Shown: piece by piece, positions 53,496-62,828 of the stretch
Position numbering within the stretch: the stretch's first letter is position 1
Layout: each line of letters opens with the position of its first letter
Source: Bog-159 sp963818855
GTDB lineage: Bacteria; Acidobacteriota; Terriglobia; Bryobacterales; Bryobacteraceae
Length of the DNA stretch: 64,000 nucleotides
Direction: 5' to 3'
Assembly: GCA_963818855.1 (NCBI GenBank)
Contig: CAWFUH010000006.1
Span: forward strand, 763,186-827,185
Position numbers and translations under genes: made by a program
Notes under the pieces: generated by a model
What the model was told of the DNA's origin: nothing
Database searches by the model: none
What the model saw: only the letters and a program-made list of their open reading frames with translations

Positions 53496-56400
53496 CTAGA
53501 AAATCACCTTCAGCCCAAGCTGCAGGATGCGGGGATTATGCGCGCCCCCCGCGCGCAGGAAGCCGTTGTTGGCGTAGCAACCCGGATCGCCCGCCGTAAA
53601 ACTGTCGCTGGCATCGCCGAAGCAACTGGTTCCCCCGTTGACGCCGCTCCATTGCGTGTGGTTGAAGACATTGTAGCCCTCAGCGCGGAACTCCACGGCG
53701 CGCGTTTCCTTGAATGCGAAGTGCTTGAACAGCCCCATGTCGAAGTTAGTGCGGCGCGGGTTATTCAGGGAATTCCGTCCCACAGTCCCGAAGCTGAGAC
53801 CTTGCGGCGCGGCGAATGCGCCGGGGTTGAACAGCAGCGGACCATATACTCCGGCAGGGCTGCTGGTCAGGCTGGGAACTGCGCTCGGATTGCCAATCTG
53901 GTCAAGATACGATCCGATCCCGGTGCCATTTCCGACGCCGGCATTAAACAGGCCATCGGCGACGCTGAACGGCGTGCCGGTCTGAATGGTCGTGATCCCC
54001 GAAATCTGCCAGCCGCCGAACAGCGTGTGAGCCAAACCGGCATGGGTGAAGAAAGGCAGGTCGTAGACGTAGCCGATGTTGAAGATCTGGCGCTGATCGA
54101 AATTCGAACTGGCGCGCGTCAGACCCAGATTATAGGCATTCACGAAATTGTTATCGTAACGGTCCGACGAGTCGTCGAGCGAGTGACTCCACGAATATGC
54201 CCCATCCAGACTGAGCCGCCCCACATGGCGATGTAGGGAGACCTGCATTGCGTTGTAAATGGAATTGGCCTGCGGCTCGAGCGACGAAATGGAGTCGAAC
54301 CCCTGGTAGGGCCGGTAGAAATCCGGATCGCCGCCGCAGGCTACGTTGAACTGGTTCAGGGCGGCGCCCGTGGGTGCGACACCGTTCACCGTGCCGCTAT
54401 TGCAGTCATTCGTGGTCATGGCCTGCCCCGCCGGGTACGGATTCTGCGATGGGCTGATCGGGTAAAGCTGGTTGATATCCCGCTGCAGTGACAGGTGCGA
54501 GCCTTTGCTGCCCACGTACGCTACGCTCATCACCGTTCCGTTCATGATCTCGCGCTGCACATTCAGATTCCATTGCTGCACGTAGGGCCAGATGGCCTGT
54601 GTCGGAATCGCCGTAACTCCCAGGGGGAAGATTACACCGCCGCCTCCGATATTCGTGTAGCCGGAGATGTTGTACTGTGTGGAGCTCAGCACCAACGGCG
54701 CGCTTCCTTCGAGCGACTCCGTGTTCCCCTCGTTGCCATTGGTGTGCTCATAGAAGATGCCATATCCAGCGCGAATAGATGTCTTGCCATTGCCGAACGG
54801 GTCGAAGGCGAAACCCACGCGCGGCGCCGGATTGAACAGGTGGCCTTTCATGCAACCCGCGGGGACGCCGTTCACACCGCATTGCACCAGTCCATCATAA
54901 GGATTACCGGTGCCGGGAATAATTGCGCCCGATTGCCCGGTGACCGATCCCGTAACATCGAGTTGGGGCGCAGCCGAAAGCTGGTAGGCAGCTGGATCGA
55001 AGTTATAGGCTTGATGGTACTTTTCGCGGTAAGTGCCAAACATGCTCATCCGCAGCCCGAGATTCAACGTGAGTCTCTTGGTAACATGCCAATCGTCCTG
55101 GAAATACGGTTCAACGATCTTGTAGCGGTTGTAATATTTGGTCTTCAGGTTCACTTGATAGTAGCTGGCAATCTGACCGGTGAGCATGTCCGCGAAGGCG
55201 TTGCCCGTACTGATGGCTGTATCGGTGTTGTCAAACCCCAGAATTCCCTGAATATATGGGCTGTTCTCCTCGTTCTTTTCGGCGGCGACCACATAGGCGC
55301 CGAAGTACAGGTTGTGGCCCCCGATGATCTTGGTCAACTGATCCTTATAGGTGTAGGTCGGATTCGCGTTATTCCAGGGGAAATAGCCGGTATCGAGAGC
55401 GAAGCCGCCGGTATCGTAGTTGACACCCCCGGCTACACCCACGGCCGGCATCAGCCCGCCGAATCCGTTGTTGTACAGACCGCCTATATCCATGTCGGCC
55501 GGCCGCGCCACGGGACCGATGGCGTTGAGGAAAATGTGATCCGTCGTGTAGCTGAAGGTGAACTCATTCAACAAGGTCGGAGTAACATTCGCGGTAAGAT
55601 TGGCCACCAGACTTACACCCGGTCCGACAAAGTTAGTTTGCACAGTGGGGAATGACGCGCCGTTCCCCCATTCGGGAGTCGGCTCGGTCTGACTCCACGA
55701 ATCGTGGATGAACCTGACGAACATACGCAGCTTATCGGTGAAATTCTGATCGATGCGGAATAGTTCCTGCCGCCAGTGTGTGGGTAACGCGGGCGCAGAG
55801 CTGTAGTAATTGTTGGGCAGGTTGGGAAGAGGCAGCAGCGCCAGCAGATCCTTGGCGTTGTGATCGACGGGAACGGTGTTATTCGGATAATACATTCCGC
55901 TCGCCGGGTTTACCGGACAATCGGGAAAGTCTGTAGTATCGACCGCAGCATTCGCAGCGGGGCACACATCGGAAAAGTTTCCCAGGCGCTCCTGCGCGGA
56001 TGGAACCTGCTGGGTGAATATTCCGCCAGGCACGATCTCCCGGCGGAATTCCTCGGAGTAGAAAAAGAACGTCTTCTCCTTCCTGGTGTTGTATACATTC
56101 GGTATAAACACTGGGCCGCCGATGGTGCCGCCGAAGTCATTTTTCTTGTACTCCGGGACCAGCGGCGCCGTGTATGAGAAGTAGTTCCGCGCATTGAAAT
56201 CGTCGTTGCGTAGGAATTCGAACAGGTCGCCGTGGAAGTCCTTGGTGCCCGATTTGGTCACCGTCTCGATGGTCGCCGATCCGTTTCTGCCATACTGCGC
56301 GCCGTAGTTGGAGGTCATGACCTTGACCTCGGCAATGGCATCCACGTTCGGGTAGACGTTTAGCGTGTCGTTACTGCCGTTATCCATGTTGTCGCCGCCA

Positions 56401-56990
56401 TCGACCTCCCAATTGTTGTACTCGACGCGGCCGCCATTGACGCTGTAGGACACGTTCCCGGCCACACCGACCACGCCTTCATCCTGCCCGGTCTGATTGC
56501 TGACGCCCGGAACCAGGGTGATCAGTTGGGTGAAATTGCGGCCGTTGAGCACCAGCTGGCTGATCTCCTTTTCGGTGAGCACTCCGGACAGTTCCGAGGA
56601 CTGCGTCTCCACCTGCGCCACGTTGGTGGCTGCCACGCTGATCTCGGAGGTGATCTGTCCGACCTCCAGGGTGGCATCCACGCGCGCCTTCTCGCCGACC
56701 GGCAGAATAATGCCGCTGGCTTCAAAGGTCTTGAAACCTGTGACGGTGACCTTCAGGTTGTACGTCGATGCAGGCAGGCCGGCCACCAGATAATCGCCCT
56801 GTGCGTTCGTGGTGGCCTTTAAGGTGACGCCGGTAGCCACATCGGTAACCGCCACTGTCGCGCTGGGAAGCACGGCGCCGGTAACATCCCGTACCGTTCC
56901 TGTAATGGAAGCTCTGTTCTGGCCGTAAAGCGAGGCCGTAGCGGCAAGCGAAACCGCCAGGACAACTGCAAACTTCATTCGCAGATGCAT
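53496..56990 (-). CDS. Oar-like TonB-dependent outer-membrane receptor
   Basis: Outer-membrane beta-barrel of about 1,164 residues. Signal peptide MKFAVVLAVSLAATASLYGQ, then a carboxypeptidase-regulatory-like domain (SITGTVRDVTGAVLPSATVAVTD...GDYLVAGLPASTYNLKVT). A plug follows (ISQLVLNGRNFTQLITLVPGVS, VEYNNWEVDGGDNMDNG), then a barrel ending in a terminal Phe (LQLGLKVIF). The ATG at 56990 is preferred because GGAGG ends 6 bases before it; another ATG at 56996 touches that site. Such receptors are greatly expanded in Acidobacteriota. The ligand is unknown. Confidence 0.93.
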   Translation of the reverse strand: MHLRMKFAVVLAVSLAATASLYGQNRASITGTVRDVTGAVLPSATVAVTDVATGVTLKATTNAQGDYLVAGLPASTYNLKVTVTGFKTFEASGIILPVGEKARVDATLEVGQITSEISVAATNVAQVETQSSELSGVLTEKEISQLVLNGRNFTQLITLVPGVSNQTGQDEGVVGVAGNVSYSVNGGRVEYNNWEVDGGDNMDNGSNDTLNVYPNVDAIAEVKVMTSNYGAQYGRNGSATIETVTKSGTKDFHGDLFEFLRNDDFNARNYFSYTAPLVPEYKKNDFGGTIGGPVFIPNVYNTRKEKTFFFYSEEFRREIVPGGIFTQQVPSAQERLGNFSDVCPAANAAVDTTDFPDCPVNPASGMYYPNNTVPVDHNAKDLLALLPLPNLPNNYYSSAPALPTHWRQELFRIDQNFTDKLRMFVRFIHDSWSQTEPTPEWGNGASFPTVQTNFVGPGVSLVANLTANVTPTLLNEFTFSYTTDHIFLNAIGPVARPADMDIGGLYNNGFGGLMPAVGVAGGVNYDTGGFALDTGYFPWNNANPTYTYKDQLTKIIGGHNLYFGAYVVAAEKNEENSPYIQGILGFDNTDTAISTGNAFADMLTGQIASYYQVNLKTKYYNRYKIVEPYFQDDWHVTKRLTLNLGLRMSMFGTYREKYHQAYNFDPAAYQLSAAPQLDVTGSVTGQSGAIIPGTGNPYDGLVQCGVNGVPAGCMKGHLFNPAPRVGFAFDPFGNGKTSIRAGYGIFYEHTNGNEGNTESLEGSAPLVLSSTQYNISGYTNIGGGGVIFPLGVTAIPTQAIWPYVQQWNLNVQREIMNGTVMSVAYVGSKGSHLSLQRDINQLYPISPSQNPYPAGQAMTTNDCNSGTVNGVAPTGAALNQFNVACGGDPDFYRPYQGFDSISSLEPQANSIYNAMQVSLHRHVGRLSLDGAYSWSHSLDDSSDRYDNNFVNAYNLGLTRASSNFDQRQIFNIGYVYDLPFFTHAGLAHTLFGGWQISGITTIQTGTPFSVADGLFNAGVGNGTGIGSYLDQIGNPSAVPSLTSSPAGVYGPLLFNPGAFAAPQGLSFGTVGRNSLNNPRRTNFDMGLFKHFAFKETRAVEFRAEGYNVFNHTQWSGVNGGTSCFGDASDSFTAGDPGCYANNGFLRAGGAHNPRILQLGLKVIF

Positions 56991-57115
56991 TTTCATCCTC
57001 CCTGTTTACTCCGTCTTTTTTCTCATTAGGTGCGAGTTTGGAACATTGTACTCGCAGGCATTCTTGCGCGCAAGGCCTTGGGAAACGCCTCGGGGAAACG
57101 CTTGGCAGGGCAAAA

Positions 57116-57154
57116 TAGAAATGTCCCCAAATTGCGCAAAGTAGTAATGTCCCC
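57116..57154. repeat. Insertion-sequence end relic (AATGTCCCC repeats)
   Basis: TAGAAATGTCCCC (57116-57128) and TAGTAATGTCCCC (57142-57154) are direct repeats 26 bases apart. They resemble the multiple transposase-binding repeats at ends of IS21-like elements. No matching transposase is nearby, so this is probably a remnant. Confidence 0.45.
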
Positions 57155-57212
57155 TTTCCCGGCTCTGCGGGGGCACGTGTTAAGCTCGGGTTACCGCTGA
57201 AGCGGAGACGTT

Positions 57213-57850
57213 GTGTCAAGAAGGCGCGAAGGCGCCATGCTGTGCGAAAGATGAAGGTAGGCCCTTCGGAGTCCCCTGTAGGGGGAGGTTCCAAACTGCC
57301 GGAAGCTCTCCGGTCAAAAGCCGCGGTGGTGAACGTTCCGGTTAAAAGGCTTGGCATTTGATCACGTCATGTGGGGATGAGGGAGACGAGCGAAAGCGAA
57401 CTGCTGACGACGTGCCGAAATTCATCAGATGACGCCGAAACCGGAGAGCGTCTCGCTCCGGGATGGAGCATGGTGGGGTACCTACTTACGGGCCATGCGG
57501 TGTCCGGTGTTCAGGCAGCGTGAATCTCATCCGGGCTTTCGTACGGAACTTGAGAACCTGGCTGGCGATGATAAAGGGCAAGGCCCAAGCGGCAGCTCCG
57601 CGAGGCCGAAAGTACCGATGCGCCATTTCGGGGGCGGACCGCCTCGTAGTACCGATGAAACGGAGTAATGTCCGTGGAGGGAAGGGGGTGGGTCACCCGC
57701 GTCGGGGTCGATTTGGTCAACTGGCAACAGGAGGAACCGGCTGATTTTCGGCGGAAGGCAGCAGCTTTCAATGGGTGGAACGACCCGGATGAGTCGAGAG
57801 GCTCAAGTCCGGATCTGTGAGCCCCTCGGGGTGCAATTCCCCGGGGCGAC
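57213..57850 (+). mobile_element. ORF-less group II intron
   Basis: About 638 bases of structured RNA-like sequence with no reverse transcriptase. The 5' end begins GTGTC, followed by a GGCGC-GAAG-GCGCC hairpin. Domain V is recognisable at about 57785-57812: CCGGA/TCCGG, a two-base AG bulge, TGAGTC/GGCTCA and a GAGA tetraloop. A domain VI-like stem (57820-57850) ends in GCGAC, matching the usual AY 3' end. GCGAAAGC and CGGAGTAATGTCCGTGGAG recur in the intron at 63408. Boundaries are by inspection; GTGCG at 57242 is an alternative 5' end. Confidence 0.7.
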
Positions 57851-58935
57851 TCGGCGCCACGCTGGTGAGCAAACCGATCGAGGAATGGCCGGCCGGAAAT
57901 TCATCGCGGACGATGACCTAAAGGCCAAGGCGGAAATGACGTTTACACATAAATCTAATGCCCCGCCGTACCCGCACGCACTGAAGGTCCTGGCAATTCG
58001 GAACAGCAAGATCTACGTGGTCGATTGTCCTAATCTACAGGCAACGCGGGCGCCGATAATCTACTTGGATGTGGAGGGAATCCCCTCCAAACAGTTCTAC
58101 TACCTCGTCGGCCTGCGGGTCTGCGACGGAACGTCCACTACTCAGCATTCATTCTGGGCGGATTCTCCCGACGACGAAAGACGGATGTGGGCTGATTGCA
58201 CTCGGGTGCTGGCAGCGGTGGATGGGGCCCGCATTGTTTGCTTCGGACAGTTCGACCGAACATTTCTCCGGCGCATGAACGCTCGTTATCCCGATGTAAG
58301 TGACACTCCAGTTCTGATCGATGAACTCGTGACCAACTCGATCAATGTAGTTTCGGTAATCTATGGGCACGTGTACTTCCCTACCTACCCGAACGGATTG
58401 AAACAGATTGCATTATTTCTCGACTTTCACTGGACATATCCAGGCGCCAGTGGACTGTACGCGCTGATGTGGCGCTCTCTTTGGAATCTTTCGCGAGAGT
58501 CGACGCTGAAAGACAGGTTGATTGCCTACAATATCGACGATTGCAAAGCGCTCGAATTAGTCTTTGGTACGCTTGCGGAGCTTGCTAACGGTGGGGATGC
58601 GACCGATGGTGTTCTGCGCACAGCATAGGCAATCGAGGCGGTCCAAGAGTCACTAAGGCCCGAATATCCGCAGCGGTTTCGGAGAACAACATTTGCGATT
58701 CCAGAACTGGGCGCAATTAATCGTTCTGCATACTGGGACTACCAACGGAGCAAAGTCTACGTAAGGACGAACGCGTCGGTCCGGAAGGCAGTTCGGAAGG
58801 AAGCCGCCCGCGAACAAGCTGTAGTTCTTCCCATAAATGCGACAGTCATAGCCGACCAAGATAGGTCCAGAATCTGCCCGAAGAGTGGCGCAACGGCAAG
58901 GATTTACAAGCACGCGTGATTAGCACGCATTGTCT

Positions 58936-58943
58936 ATGATGTA
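58936..58943. repeat. Target-site duplication, left copy
   Basis: ATGATGTA immediately left of the ISL3-type transposon. It is identical to 62420-62427. Eight bases is the characteristic duplication length of ISL3 elements. Confidence 0.9.
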
Positions 58944-59186
58944 GCCTCGTCGGAGAAATATGTGGGTTACCGATACGCTCCAATGGGCGTCGGAAGCTCG
59001 GCGCGCGCAGCCCGCGAACCCGATGTGGGATAGCGCGGCTTCAGCTTTTTCTGTTCGTAGCCAGTTGCCTTTCGAACTAGTTTGCCCTCTCCGGTAAACG
59101 CTACGCCGTTGATCGTGAGTTTAGGTGGATCGCCGGGCAACGCAGCGGGCGCTCAGCCTCCCATTGCATGCCGTCACCCATGTTGT

Positions 59187-59210
59187 ATACTGAACCGTAT
59201 GGCTCAGTAT
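59187..59210. promoter_or_regulatory. Candidate ArsR operator overlapping the start codon
   Basis: ATACTGA (59187-59193) and TCAGTAT (59204-59210) form a perfect 7-bp inverted repeat with a 10-base spacer. The ArsR ATG (59199) lies in the spacer. The position suits autorepression by the ArsR protein it precedes. Confidence 0.5.
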
Positions 59211-59564
59211 GGCCACGCCCACTTCGATGCCTCGTTCGGCGCGCTCTCGGACGCCACCCGACGCGGTGTTCTGGAGCAACTCGGGCGTGCGGACGCTTCG
59301 ATCACAGCCCTTGCCGAGAGGTTCCACATGACCGTTACGGGCATGAAGAAACATGTAGGCGTCTTAGAGCAAGCGGGGCTCGTCAGCACAGAGAAGGTTG
59401 GGCGCGTGCGGACCTGCAAGCTCGGGCTGCGCGGACTGGAAGAAGAGGCGGCATGGATCGAGAGGTATCGCCAGCTCTGGGCCGCGCGCTTCGACGAGTT
59501 GGACATTGTTGTCGAGGAATTGAAACGGAAGGAGAAAGCAAATGGACGTAAGAAGAGAAAGTGA
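59199..59564 (+). CDS. ArsR-family transcriptional regulator
   Basis: A 121-residue winged-helix repressor. The core reads HFDASFGALSDATRRGVLEQLGRADASITALAERFHMTVTGMKKHVGVLEQAGLVSTEKVGRVRTC, followed by a helix rich in Trp and Arg (AAWIERYRQLWAARFDELD). No metal-binding cysteine motif is visible. It belongs to the SdpR/ArsR type often paired with SRPBCC proteins. It overlaps the SRPBCC gene by 23 bases. The start at 59199 fits the family; the open frame extends upstream without support. Confidence 0.92.
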   Translation: MAQYGHAHFDASFGALSDATRRGVLEQLGRADASITALAERFHMTVTGMKKHVGVLEQAGLVSTEKVGRVRTCKLGLRGLEEEAAWIERYRQLWAARFDELDIVVEELKRKEKANGRKKRK

Positions 59565-60051
59565 GGCCACCCCCACGAAGAACCGCACGGGGGTGGAGCG
59601 GAAGTCCGAGCGCGAACTCGTCGTCACACGCACCGTCAACGCGTCTCCGCGCCTCGTGTTCGAGGCGTGGACCAAAACAGAACTATTCAGAAGGTGGTGG
59701 GTACCAAAATCGTATGGGCTGACCCTGCTTTCCTGCGAAATGGATGTTCGCGTTGGGGGGCAGTATCGTTTGGTGTTTCGCCACGGAGATTCGACGATGG
59801 AGTTCTTCGGCACGTACCTCGAAGTGACACCGCACTCGCGCCTCGTTTGGACCAACGAGGAAGGTGATAACGGCAAGACCGTCACCACGGTGACCTTCGA
59901 TGAAAACGCAGGCAAGACGCTGTTGGTGGTGCGCGATCTCTATCCCTCGAAGGAAGCGCTTGACTCCGGATCGACGGGCGCGATGCCCGAGGCGCTCGAC
60001 CAACTCGACGAGCTTCTCGCCAGCCTGGGATCAAGTACGGAGACAAAATGA
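59542..60051 (+). CDS. SRPBCC/AHSA1-family protein
   Basis: A 169-residue START-like hydrophobic-pocket protein (activator of Hsp90 ATPase homologue 1-like). Typical blocks: LVVTRTVNASPRLVFEAWTKTELFRRWWVPKSYG, GGQYRLVFRHGD, FFGTYLEVTPHSRLVWTNE and a C-terminal helix EALDQLDELLASL. Partner of the overlapping ArsR gene. The stop overlaps the hydrolase start by 4 bases, so the three are one operon. Ligand unknown. Confidence 0.92.
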   Translation: MDVRRESEATPTKNRTGVERKSERELVVTRTVNASPRLVFEAWTKTELFRRWWVPKSYGLTLLSCEMDVRVGGQYRLVFRHGDSTMEFFGTYLEVTPHSRLVWTNEEGDNGKTVTTVTFDENAGKTLLVVRDLYPSKEALDSGSTGAMPEALDQLDELLASLGSSTETK

Positions 60052-60941
60052 CGCAGCCAATCCATCAAACAAACGCTTCCGGGCGGCGTTCAGCAGTGCG
60101 GAAGACAGCTTTCCTTTTAATGACGCTCGTTATGACTGACGTGTCGGCGCAGCAGAAGCCAACGACGGGCTACGCGCCAGTCAATGGAATCAACATGTAC
60201 TACGAAGTCCACGGCGGCGGCGAACCGGTGGTGTTGCTTCACGGCGCGTTCATGACCATCACCAACAACTGGGCCGGGTGGATCAGCGAGCTCTCCAAAA
60301 CACGGAAAGTCATTGCCGTCGAAATGCAAGGTCACGGCCGCACGGCGGACGTCCCATGAGATATCACCTACGAAAACCTCGCCGATGACGTGGCCGCACT
60401 GCTCAATTATCTCAAGATCCCGCGAGCGGACCTTATCGGCTACAGCATGGGCGGAGCCGTGGCGATGCAGTGTGCGATCCGCCATCCGGACAAAGTGCGA
60501 AGGGCAGTCATCATTTCGTCCACGTTCCGCCGTGACGGCATGATCGCGGAAGCGCTCGAAGCTATCCCGAAACTCACGGCGGACGCTTTCAAAGGCTCGC
60601 CCATTGAAGCCGAGTACAAGAAGCTGAGTCCGACTCCGGACGACTTTGCGAACTTCGTCCAGCGAATCGTCGCCACGGCCTCTAAAGGGTACGACTTCGG
60701 AGCCGACAAGCTTAAGGCCACCACGACGCCTATGTTTTTCATCCACGGCGACGCTGACGGCGTGCGGCTCGCGCACGTCGCGGAGATGTTTCGCCTAAAG
60801 GGTGGCGAGATCCACGGCGACATGAAGCCGCGCTCCGCATCGCGATTGGCGATCTTGCCCGACACCACCCACGTGACACTGATGCAGCGCATACCCATCA
60901 TCGTCCCAATGGTGAACGACTTTCTCGACGCCAAGCCGTAG
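60048..60941 (+). pseudogene. Alpha/beta hydrolase, exported, with an in-frame stop
   Basis: A 297-codon hydrolase interrupted by TGA at 60357-60359 (after HGRTADVP) with the frame continuing DITYENLADDV. Replacing TGA by CGA would give Arg in the normal family sequence. Signal-like N-terminus (KTAFLLMTLVMTDVSAQ). Oxyanion HGAF, nucleophile in GYSMGG, acid in HGDADG and His in DTTHVT are all present. Otherwise intact, so the nonsense change is probably recent. It ends the ArsR-AHSA1 operon inside the transposon. Confidence 0.85.
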
Positions 60942-61163
60942 CCGTGCTACGGCTCGCGCCGTTTACCGAACGCGAAATTCGTACCGCAGTCAACACGACC
61001 GTCCGGTTGATCGAACCTGCACCAACGAAAGTTCCTCCTCCTGCTTCGAGCCGCTTACCTGAAAGCAGTAAAGAACGATCAGTCGCCCAGAGTTTTTCGA
61101 TCCCGCGGCTCACGGGTCTGGAGCGGTTTATGGTAGAGATTCGCCGCCGCCCGCTTCCGCGCC

Positions 61164-62413
61164 ATGGAACTGATCACGATTCTAAACCGCTGCCATCGTT
61201 TCCGAGGTTTTGTCTACCAGCACGCCCACTTCAGTGCCGACAAGAAGAGTATCGAAGTGGCCGTGCGACCGCGCACGGGTTCGGCCGCAGTCTGCTCGCG
61301 CTGCCATTTGCCGGCGCCGGTTACGACCAACTCTCCAAACGGCGCTTTGAGTTCATTCCCCTGTGGGGGTTTCTCGTCTTCCTTCTGTACACCATGCGGC
61401 GCGTCAACTGTCGCCGCTGCGGCATTGTGGCTGTCGAAGAAGTTCCCTGGGGCGACGGCAAACGCACATTGACCAAAGCCTACATGCTCTTCTTAGCCCG
61501 TTGGGCGCGGCGACTGTCATGGAAAGAGACGGCGGAGGCCTTGCGCACCTCCTGGGACAAGGTCTTCGACGCGGTGGAACACGTCGTCACCTTCGGGCTA
61601 GAGCACCGGGTGCTAGGCCAAATCGATGCGATCGGCGTCGATGAGATCCAATATGCCAAAGGCCACAAGTACTTGACTCTGGTTTATCAGATCGATCTCG
61701 ACGTCACGCGCCTGCTTTGGGTGGGCCGCGAAAGAACCATCGAATCCTTTCGGGGACTTTTCACCGTCATCGGCGACGAACTGGCTTCGAAGATTGTGTT
61801 CGTCTGCTCCGATATGTGGGAACCCTACCTAAAGGTCATTCGCGAGAAATGCTCCGAGGCGCTTCACATCCCCGATCGTTTTCACATCGCGGCGAAAATG
61901 AACAAGGCACTGGACGAAATCCGAGCGGGAGAATCGCGCCGTATAGCGAGCGAGGGCGGTGTGCCCGTGCTGAAGAAGTCGCGCTGGCTGCTACTCAAAC
62001 GCGAAGAGAATCTGAAGACGGAACAGCGCTTCCGGTTGCGCGATCTGTTCCGTTACAACCTGAAGACCGTACGTGCTTACCTTCTTAAGGAAGCCTTTCA
62101 GCAGCTCTGGGACTACAGTTCGCCCGCATGGGCCGGAAAGTTCCTCGATGACTGGTGTCGGCAAGTGATGCGCTCGCGCATCGAGCCCATGAAGAACATC
62201 GCCCGGTCACTCCGCCAGCACCGCGAACTGATCCTCAACTATTTCCGCGCGCAGAAGCTGCTTTCCAGCGGAGTTGTCGAGGGTCTGAACAACAAGGCTA
62301 AAGTCACCATGAGAAAATCCTACGGTTTCCGCACCTTCCGCTGCCTCGAACTTGCGCTCTATCACTCACTTGGCAAGTTGCCCGATCCGGAATCGACCCG
62401 CGAATTCTTCTGA
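61164..62413 (+). pseudogene. ISL3-family transposase, frameshifted in the zinc finger
   Basis: Begins MELITILNRCHRFRGFVYQHAHF and reaches the first zinc knuckle (CSRCHLPAP) before losing frame near 61316-61320. A missing G in GCCGG restores GYDQLSKRRFEFIPLWGF and the second knuckle NCRRCGI. The DDE core then reads IGVDEIQ, CSDMWEPY and GVVEGLNNKAK. With one base restored it would be about 416 residues, normal for ISL3. The stop is 6 bases from the element's right end. Confidence 0.85.
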
Positions 62414-62419
62414 CGAACC

Positions 62420-62427
62420 ATGATGTA
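62420..62427. repeat. Target-site duplication, right copy
   Basis: ATGATGTA immediately right of the transposon, identical to 58936-58943. The interrupted nuclease/transposase-like reading frame resumes directly after it at 62428. Confidence 0.9.
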
Positions 62428-62828
62428 CGGTTTACGAAGACCGGCGTGAAGCGGTGGGTTGTCCGATACACGTACAGTCGATACTATTGCACAACATGCT
62501 CCTTCGCTTTCCAGGTGCTCCGAGCGAATGAGATATATGGCCCAAGCCTGCGCGCGTTAGTGCTGTACTACATGATTGAGCTGCGAGTTCCACAAAATGC
62601 AGTGGCTCTCTGTATCTCTCAGCGCTTTACTCTCCGGCTCGGTAACGGGGCAGTCAACATGATTAAGACGAGCGGCGCCCTATTCTACCTGCCTAATGCA
62701 CAGTTCTGATCCCCCGAACGTGGCGTGAGGAGGGACGGCCGTTTGGGGACCCTGAGAATCCTGCGTTAAAACAGGTGGAGTAGCGAAGGTGATGCTTCGC
62801 AAACTCATTCTCAGGAGTCACCCAAAAG

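Larger units (their letters stand above)
58944..62419 (+). mobile_element. ISL3-family transposon with cargo genes
   Basis: A 3,476-bp unit between exact ATGATGTA duplications. The left end (from GCCTCGTCGGAGAAAT) and inverted right end (from GGTTCGTCAGAAGAAT) agree at about 17 of the first 24 positions, a plausible ISL3 terminal repeat. Removing the unit and one repeat copy rejoins the host frame exactly (VYDV-RFTK). It holds an ArsR regulator, an AHSA1-like gene, an alpha/beta hydrolase and an ISL3 transposase. A minus-strand fragment near the left end (58967 to about 59140, GEGKLVRKATGYEQKKLKPR) may be another remnant. ISL3 elements are usually 1.3-1.6 kb with transposase only. Confidence 0.85.
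57851..62709 (+). pseudogene. RNase H-fold RecB-like nuclease fused to a zinc-ribbon transposase-like region, broken
   Basis: The visible gene begins mid-domain next to the intron: GRKFIADDDLKAKAEMTFTH, then the YprB/TM0106-type exonuclease core (IIYLDVEGIPSKQFYYLVG, ARIVCFGQFDRTFLRR, YNIDDCKALELVFG). An in-frame TAG (58626-58628) and TGA (58917-58919) follow. Between them the frame still encodes VYVRTNASVRKAVRKEAA and a degenerate zinc knuckle CPKSGATARIYKH. The transposon at 58944-62419 interrupts it. Beyond it the same frame resumes (RFTKTGVKRWVVRYTYSRYYCTTCSFAF) and ends at 62709. The N-terminus is lost. Dead as a protein. Confidence 0.82.

Noticed and set aside
58626..58919. Stop-codon reassignment (TAG/TGA read as amino acids) in the nuclease gene
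   Set aside because: Other genes in the window end normally at TAG and TGA, and the gene is also split by a transposon, so decay is the simpler explanation.
61164..62413. Programmed frameshifting in the ISL3 transposase
   Set aside because: The slip point has no A-rich slippery heptamer or downstream stimulator that I can see, and ISL3 transposases are normally single-frame; a one-base loss is more likely.
58944..62419. Composite transposon with two flanking insertion sequences
   Set aside because: Only one transposase is present, and the left end carries just a terminal repeat, so this is a single unit with cargo.
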